A DNA stretch of 12,197 nt from contig CALQJH020000022.1 of NCBI GenBank assembly GCA_943330835.2, positions 1 through 12,197 of the forward strand. The letters run 5' to 3'. Of the stretch, positions 7,364 through 12,197 are shown one piece after another (the first letter of the stretch is position 1; the number at the start of each line of letters is the position of its first letter). The translations under genes and the position numbers were made by a program. The DNA is from Candidatus Kuenenia stuttgartensis (lineage in GTDB: Bacteria; Bacteroidota; Bacteroidia; Chitinophagales; Chitinophagaceae). The notes beneath the pieces are model-generated. The model searched no databases. It had not been told where the DNA came from and saw only the letters and a list, made by a program, of their open reading frames with translations.

Positions 7364-9568
7364 TTACAATTTAGCACCCAATGTAATAAAAAATGTTCTG
7401 CCATCTCCCGGCAACAGGCCCGGACCTGGATAGCCTGAAGAACGGCGGGTAAAATATTTTTCGTTTAATAAATTGTTGATTCCTGCTTTAATATTAAATG
7501 TCTTTTTGACATCTATTGCAGCACTCAAATCAAAAATTCTATATGAGGGCACTATGCCGGTCTGGCCATTGGCAGTAGGTATTTTTGTATTACCTGCATC
7601 ACTATAGCAATCATCTACATAACTAAACTGATTAGTTAATTTGAAATTATTATAAATAAATGTTGCTCCTGTTCTTACAATATGACGAGGTGCATTTTCT
7701 ATTTGTTTGCCTTTTATATACTCATCCTTATAATCATTATCATATCTCGCATCTGTAAAACTGTATGAAGCAAATAATTTTATTTCAGATGTTAATGTGG
7801 ATGTCATCAATCGAAGCAGATTTACTTCCATAAAACCTTCAAATCCTTTACTGATACTATTTCCAACATTAGTTATCAACCGGTAGGATTCTCCTGAAGG
7901 AATGATGACACCAATTCTATTGTTATACTTTAAAAAATATGCTGTTAGATCAAATTGCAGCGCGTCTCTTATACTTCCTCTGTAACCCAAGTCGAAATTA
8001 TAACCATTGGCATCTTTTAGGTTTTCATCTATAACATCTGTAGTTGGTGGGGCTTGTAAATTTGCAAATTGAATAGGCCTGTATGCCTGTGAAATGTTGC
8101 TGTAAAATTCAGTTTTACCACTGACATGATATTCAAGCCCAACTCCAGCCAAAAAAAATCTTCTTTCTCTTACCACATTTTGAAGTATAATAGGATTCCC
8201 ATTATTATAACCATTTCTACCGGATGCACTTCCTTTCAGCCATTCAAATCTTACACCGGGAACAATCGAAAGTTTTTTATTTATTCTGAAAATATTTTCA
8301 GCAAACCAGGCAAAATTTTGTGAATGAAATTTGATATCGTTTGGATATTCTCCAATAACATTCATATTGAATTCCGAATCTGTACTTCCTTTTCCGTTTG
8401 ATCGACGGTGTGTAGTCCCAGTATAAATTCTGATGCCAGTAGAAATAGTGTTTATAATATTTCCTATTTTGTAGTTAGTTAATAGTTTACTTTCTATTCC
8501 ATAATTTCTGTATTGATCAGCAAGCAATGTTCTATTATTATATTGCAAAGTAGCGGCATTAATGCTGTCTTTCACGGTGATGGCATTCATAAATCCAATA
8601 CTGTTTCTGTCTCCTATGGTCGCAAATATTTTTGTAATCCATCTGGTTTTATTATTGATGTTATAATTGATGATGATAGCCGGTATAGTCCAGGTAATAT
8701 CAAACCAATTTCTGCTTCTTAGACTTTGCTTGGAATTAATATTAAAAAGAGAATCATTAAGTCCACCCGGTTGCTGGCTTCTGATGTGTGACATCATAAT
8801 TTCACCGGTAACAGATAATTTACTGTTGAAGTTGTAAGTTATTGTCGAAAATCCCGACTTAGTGAAATAATTGCTATTGACTCTGTACCCATCTCCATTG
8901 CGGTAATCAATAAACGTGTAATAATTTATTTTTTTCCATTTCCCCCCAACAGCATTGTATAAGTCAAACATTTGATTGCTGCCCATTGTTTGTTGTGTTT
9001 CAAATTCAAATGGTTTATTTATTTCGCTGCCATTTTTTAAAATATAATTTACCATGCCTCCGAATTGAGGTCCGTATTGTAATGATCCTTGACCTCTAAT
9101 GATTTCGATTCTTTGAACACTTTGTAGTTGAGGATTATAATATGCTTCTGGATAACCATAAGGATCGGCACTAATGTCATAACCATTTTGGCGAATATTG
9201 AATTCCCAGCTTCTGTTTGGACTTAATCCTCTGGCAGCAATACCAATTTGAATACCACTTGGATCGCTTTCCCAAATATGAATCCCCGCAACCTTTGAAA
9301 GTATCTGTCTCATGGTATTATTGGATATATTACCCTGAACATTCTTCATGATGATTAACGCATTTTTTTTGCCTGCATATATAGAGGTACCTACAACTTC
9401 AGGCATTTGCTGCATATCCGTTTTACTGTTTTTTCCTACAACCGTAATATCAGGAAGATTTTTAGTTGAATTGAAAATTGAATCTTCCTTAGCGTGTAAG
9501 TTTTGACTAAAAGAAAACAAAAAAGAAGGAATGATTAATAAAAAAGCAAAAAACAATTTCTTTGGCAT
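7364..9568 (-). CDS. FecA-like TonB-dependent outer-membrane receptor
   Basis: This 734-residue protein is read from the ATG at 9566-9568. A longer reading would begin at a TTG at 9584-9586, but that TTG overlaps a perfect -7 promoter box, and the ATG gives the cleaner signal peptide (MPKK plus hydrophobic stretch, residues 1-26). LPDITVVG at 38-45 looks like a TonB box. The plug spans about 55-180, with VAGIHIWE, AARGLSPNR and RIEIIRGQG followed by YGPQFGGMVNYI; the YGPQ segment recalls FecA of the ferric citrate system. Residues about 190-734 form the 22-strand barrel, closing with NLLNEKYFTRRSSGYPGPG and LGAKL. The last residue is Leu rather than the usual aromatic. There is no N-terminal STN signalling domain and no carboxypeptidase-like extension, so FecI/FecR-type signalling is unlikely, and no sigma or anti-sigma gene is adjacent. 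The protein takes up a ligand across the outer membrane using TonB energy. Ferric citrate or another iron chelate is an inference from family resemblance. Confidence 0.92.
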   Translation of the reverse strand: MPKKLFFAFLLIIPSFLFSFSQNLHAKEDSIFNSTKNLPDITVVGKNSKTDMQQMPEVVGTSIYAGKKNALIIMKNVQGNISNNTMRQILSKVAGIHIWESDPSGIQIGIAARGLSPNRSWEFNIRQNGYDISADPYGYPEAYYNPQLQSVQRIEIIRGQGSLQYGPQFGGMVNYILKNGSEINKPFEFETQQTMGSNQMFDLYNAVGGKWKKINYYTFIDYRNGDGYRVNSNYFTKSGFSTITYNFNSKLSVTGEIMMSHIRSQQPGGLNDSLFNINSKQSLRSRNWFDITWTIPAIIINYNINNKTRWITKIFATIGDRNSIGFMNAITVKDSINAATLQYNNRTLLADQYRNYGIESKLLTNYKIGNIINTISTGIRIYTGTTHRRSNGKGSTDSEFNMNVIGEYPNDIKFHSQNFAWFAENIFRINKKLSIVPGVRFEWLKGSASGRNGYNNGNPIILQNVVRERRFFLAGVGLEYHVSGKTEFYSNISQAYRPIQFANLQAPPTTDVIDENLKDANGYNFDLGYRGSIRDALQFDLTAYFLKYNNRIGVIIPSGESYRLITNVGNSISKGFEGFMEVNLLRLMTSTLTSEIKLFASYSFTDARYDNDYKDEYIKGKQIENAPRHIVRTGATFIYNNFKLTNQFSYVDDCYSDAGNTKIPTANGQTGIVPSYRIFDLSAAIDVKKTFNIKAGINNLLNEKYFTRRSSGYPGPGLLPGDGRTFFITLGAKL

Positions 9569-9583
9569 AAAAATAATTGAGTG

Positions 9584-9591
9584 CAAAAGTA
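9584..9591 (-). promoter_or_regulatory. -7 promoter box of the receptor gene
   Basis: The minus strand reads TACTTTTG, a full match to the Bacteroidota -7 consensus TAnnTTTG. It lies 15 bases before the ATG at 9568, so transcription would start within about 10 bases of the start codon. No TTG is found at the usual -33 spacing of 19-21 bases; the nearest TTG is only 14 bases away. The box overlaps the TTG at 9584-9586, which argues against that codon as the start of translation. Confidence 0.5.
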
Positions 9592-9709
9592 TTTTTGAAT
9601 ACTAACAAGCATTTACGAAATCAGAAATACGATTTATCAAATTGGGAAAAACTATTTCTAGGAAAAAAGAAAGGGGATAACAAATATCACTTACCGACAT
9701 AAAAATTTA

Positions 9710-9731
9710 AAACCCTTACCAGTAAAGGTTT
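9710..9731 (-). terminator. Distal 3' hairpin behind the Ig-repeat gene
   Basis: On the minus strand AAACCTTTAC pairs with GTAAGGGTTT. All positions pair if one G-U wobble is allowed; the innermost pair opens to form the loop. The stem is followed by TAAATTTTTATG, a T-rich tail. It begins 103 bases beyond the stop of the Ig-repeat gene, behind a strong proximal terminator, and lies upstream of the receptor promoter. The core closely resembles the hairpin at 7219-7239. Because of the wobble, it pairs better as minus-strand RNA than as plus-strand RNA. Confidence 0.45.
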
Positions 9732-9786
9732 TTAGAGGCGGGGTACAAATGGGATAGAGGAATAAAAATAAGTTTCAATAAATAAA

Positions 9787-9814
9787 CTAGCCCACCGTTT
9801 AAACAGTGGGCTAG
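9787..9814 (-). terminator. Strong terminator hairpin of the Ig-repeat gene
   Basis: This is a 28-base near-perfect palindrome with arms CTAGCCCAC and GTGGGCTAG (9 bp), one mismatched pair, and the palindrome GTTTAAAC in the centre. It starts 19 bases after the TAG stop of the Ig-repeat gene. On the minus strand it is followed by TTTATTTATTG. The GC-rich stem stands out from its AT-rich surroundings. Rho-independent termination of the upstream gene is the simplest reading. Confidence 0.75.
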
Positions 9815-9833
9815 CAAATTTAATCTTTTCAAC

Positions 9834-12197
9834 CTAATACTTCAACACCCTCACCGTTTTCACCTTATCCCCATCTCTTACCTCCACCATATACACTCCG
9901 GCTTTTAATTCGTTACCGAATGCAATGGTTTCATTCGAGTTGAAAGTTAATGTTCTAATGAGTCTTCCTTGTAAGTCTACAATTCGTGCTTTAACCATTT
10001 GCGATAGCTTGGATGACTTTACAAATAATTGAAAAGCGCTTGTTGTTGGATTGGGATAAACCAATACCTCCATCAATTGTTCCATCTTAGTATTCAATGG
10101 ATAACCTATTTTTAATATTGGTAAGGTTGCACAACCCGTAGTTACCAGCTTCAAAACCTTCTTCGCACCTGCGCAACCGTTAGTTCCTATAGATTGAACA
10201 TAAATGCTGTCATTCGGCCCTGCTGTAATGAAACGAACTTTAATTTTCAATCCGTTACTTCCGCTGTCTATAACAGCACCTGAAGGCAAAGACCATAAGT
10301 ATGAAACTGCACCGGTTACTGCTGATGCTGTGTATCTCGCACTAGTTAATGTTCCTACTATCGAGCAAATACTTGTAGTACCAGTTAATGTTGCAGATGC
10401 TGCTAAAGTAGTTGCAGCCACATTCGATAATTTCTGAGCTTTTACTGCACTTACTCCACAACCTGATGTGTATTTTACTCTAATGCTATCATTTGCTCCT
10501 GCAACAGCATTGTTTGTAAATTTCAATCTGATATATCTGGCATTCGCTCCGTTCAAATCGCCCGAATCCAAGGAGGCTGATGTGGCTACTGCAGAACCCG
10601 TTGGCAAACTCCAAGCGTAACCTGTTGCAGCCATCGCTGTTGTTGTTGCAAGTGGAAGTGCAGGTGCAGCATAACGATAAACTCTTGCACCGCATACATC
10701 GCTTACCAATGAAATCGAAATACTTGTAGGAGTTGTCGGAGCCGTTAAATTAGTATTGGTCAATTTTGCAGCCTTAACTAAACCATTTCCACATGAAGAT
10801 AAATAATACGCCCTTACACTGTCTCCAACTGATGCTGCATTATTATTCAAGTATTTTATTTTTATTATTCTACTATTAATTGTTCCTGAATCTATGATTG
10901 CAGTAGCAGCAAGATTTCCTATAAACTCCCATTTATATCCTGTAGCCGCTGCGTTGGTTGATGATCCTGTAGGAAGGACAGGCATGATATACCTGTAAAT
11001 TTTATTTCCACAAGTTGTAGCAGACACTGTATTTATGGTGATTGAACTTGGTGCTAAAGGGCCTTGTATTTTCGGAACCGAAAATTTAGTCACTTTAAAA
11101 TTACTAAGCCCACAACCACTGCTGTATTGAGCTTTTAAGCTATCCCCAACAAAAGTTGCGTTGTTGTCTGTATATTTCAACACCATAATTCTCGAAGTCA
11201 AGCTTCCCGAATCAATTACACCATATGTTGCCACATTTCCTGTTAATGTCCACAAATATCCTGTAGCAGCGCCATTGGATGCAGTAGCAGTTGGCATTAA
11301 TGGCATAATGCAACGATATGTTCTTTGTCCACAAATATTTGTGATGAGTGGTGTTATTGTTATTGAAGCTGGTGCAGCAGGTACATTTAAAGCTGTGAGA
11401 TTAATTTTCAACGATTTTTTTTCGCTGTTGCCACATGCTGAGGTATACCTCAAATTAATGCTATCTCCAATTAGTGCGGCATTATTACTTACATATTTAA
11501 CTACAATTATTTGAGATGTATATGTTCCAGAATCCAATTGGGCTAATAACGGGGTTGGACTAGTAAACGACCATAAATATCCCGTTGCTGCTGCAATATT
11601 CGCAGTGCCTGCTGGTAAATTAGGCGCGGTGTACCTATATTTTCTTACTCCACAAACATTCGTAATTAACGCTGTTGAGATGATGCTTGATGGAGGTAAT
11701 GGAACACTCAATAATGTGTTGATTAATACAGCACTTTTGTATGGACTAAATCCACAGTTATTATATGCACTAACTTTTATGCTATCTGTATTAAAAGCCG
11801 CATTATTGCTAAAATATTTTAATCGAATTATCCTCGAAACATTTATATCACCTGAATCTACAGTAACGGAAGAAATACCTCCACAAGAAGTAGGAATGAT
11901 CCATTTATATCCTTGAGCATTATTGGTTATTGATGCCGTATAACGGTAAATTCTGCCAAAGCAAGTGTTGCTTACTAGTGTTTGCGTTATGGTTAATGGT
12001 GCTGCTGGAGGATTGCCATTTATTATTGTAAGAAGAATTGTGATTATTGAATCGCAGCCCACAGTATTGCTAATGGTATCAGAATAATATCCTGTGTTTG
12101 TAATATTAATTCCATTCCATTGAAAAGGAAGTTGACTGGTACAAATCGTTGTATGAATCGTATCTCTATTATAAGGTAAAACCGTTACTGATGCAGA
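9834..12197 (-). CDS. T9SS-exported protein with tandem Ig/PKD-like repeats, 5' end missing
   Basis: The frame is open from the window edge (12197) to a TAG at 9834-9836, giving 787 residues; the true start lies outside. A GTG at 12060-12062 is internal, because homologous repeat sequence continues upstream of it. Residues 1-60 (TICTSQLPFQWNG, YYSDTI, GCDSIITI) match the 'ICxxQLPxxWNG...GCDSI' repeat seen in many Bacteroidota surface proteins. Six Ig/PKD-like repeats follow at about 67-165, 170-273, 276-379, 382-486, 489-594 and 597-687. The last 76 residues (VYPNP, VDLQGRLIRTL, LKAGVYMVEV, VRVLKY) form a canonical T9SS type A sorting domain, so the protein should cross the outer membrane and be anchored at the surface or released. 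No enzymatic motif is visible; a stalk or adhesive role is inferred from the repeats. A strong terminator follows. The receptor gene downstream has its own promoter box, so co-transcription is doubtful. Confidence 0.9.
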   Translation of the reverse strand, partial: SASVTVLPYNRDTIHTTICTSQLPFQWNGINITNTGYYSDTISNTVGCDSIITILLTIINGNPPAAPLTITQTLVSNTCFGRIYRYTASITNNAQGYKWIIPTSCGGISSVTVDSGDINVSRIIRLKYFSNNAAFNTDSIKVSAYNNCGFSPYKSAVLINTLLSVPLPPSSIISTALITNVCGVRKYRYTAPNLPAGTANIAAATGYLWSFTSPTPLLAQLDSGTYTSQIIVVKYVSNNAALIGDSINLRYTSACGNSEKKSLKINLTALNVPAAPASITITPLITNICGQRTYRCIMPLMPTATASNGAATGYLWTLTGNVATYGVIDSGSLTSRIMVLKYTDNNATFVGDSLKAQYSSGCGLSNFKVTKFSVPKIQGPLAPSSITINTVSATTCGNKIYRYIMPVLPTGSSTNAAATGYKWEFIGNLAATAIIDSGTINSRIIKIKYLNNNAASVGDSVRAYYLSSCGNGLVKAAKLTNTNLTAPTTPTSISISLVSDVCGARVYRYAAPALPLATTTAMAATGYAWSLPTGSAVATSASLDSGDLNGANARYIRLKFTNNAVAGANDSIRVKYTSGCGVSAVKAQKLSNVAATTLAASATLTGTTSICSIVGTLTSARYTASAVTGAVSYLWSLPSGAVIDSGSNGLKIKVRFITAGPNDSIYVQSIGTNGCAGAKKVLKLVTTGCATLPILKIGYPLNTKMEQLMEVLVYPNPTTSAFQLFVKSSKLSQMVKARIVDLQGRLIRTLTFNSNETIAFGNELKAGVYMVEVRDGDKVKTVRVLKY
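10137..11999 (-). repeat. Six tandem Ig/PKD-like protein repeats with paired cysteines
   Basis: Each unit contains an early Cys (…TNxCG…YRY), a TGYxW core, a DSG turn, a 'KYxxNNAxxxGDSI' strand and a late Cys (SxCG). In the numbering of the open frame the Cys pairs are 79/148, 182/255, 289/362, 396/469, 502/580 and 611/675. First-Cys spacings are 103, 107, 107, 106 and 109 residues. Units 2-4 are the most alike, each with 73 residues between the cysteines. Units 1 and 6 at the ends are the most diverged. Each pair would suit an intradomain disulfide in an exported protein. Similarity is clear in protein and weaker in DNA. Confidence 0.85.

Noticed and set aside
9584..9586. TTG as the start codon of the TonB-dependent receptor
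   Set aside because: It overlaps a perfect -7 promoter box and adds six residues before a clean signal peptide; the ATG at 9568 fits better.
10489..10695. Minus-strand out-of-frame small protein rich in Cys and Ser
   Set aside because: It overlaps repeat 5 of the Ig-repeat gene in another frame, and its odd composition follows from the repeat codons.
12060..12062. GTG as the start of the Ig-repeat protein
   Set aside because: The frame stays open upstream to the window edge and encodes the first half of a recognisable repeat, and no signal peptide follows the GTG.

Overview
The window is AT-rich DNA from a member of the Bacteroidota, most likely a Chitinophagales/Sphingobacteriales-like lineage. 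The evidence is two C-terminal type A sorting domains of the type IX secretion system (T9SS), a FecA-like TonB-dependent receptor with a typical Bacteroidota C-terminus, promoter-like TAnnTTTG boxes, and the absence of Shine-Dalgarno sequences. Genus cannot be read from this stretch.

All four genes lie on the minus strand, so in transcription order the window runs from right to left. (1) 9834-12197 is the 3' part of a large secreted protein: one 'GCDSI' repeat at the edge, then six Ig/PKD-like repeats of about 106 residues with paired cysteines, then a T9SS sorting domain. (2) 7364-9568 is a FecA-like TonB-dependent outer-membrane receptor. (3) 1272-6857 is an 1861-residue T9SS cargo protein: signal peptide, InlB-like repeat, Ig/PKD-like domain, long right-handed beta-helix, 'NWNDPxNW' module, FN3-like domain and sorting domain. 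(4) 1-1055 is the 5' part of a secreted lamin-tail-domain (LTD) protein followed by a pre-peptidase C-terminal-like (PPC-like) beta-domain; its end lies outside the window.

The gaps between genes (216, 506 and 265 bases) are too long for a tight operon, and several carry terminator-like hairpins or promoter-like boxes. The genes are therefore probably separate units that share a direction. They share a theme, cell-surface and secreted proteins, but I see no metabolic pathway or defence system joining them. No tRNA, rRNA, CRISPR array, insertion sequence, integrase or toxin-antitoxin pair was found.

The least expected structure is non-coding. Behind both the receptor gene and the Ig-repeat gene there is a gene-specific hairpin about 20 bases after the stop codon, and then a second hairpin 100-125 bases after the stop. 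The two distal hairpins share a core sequence. This could be a dispersed 3'-end element. I do not see a previously undescribed multi-gene system here.
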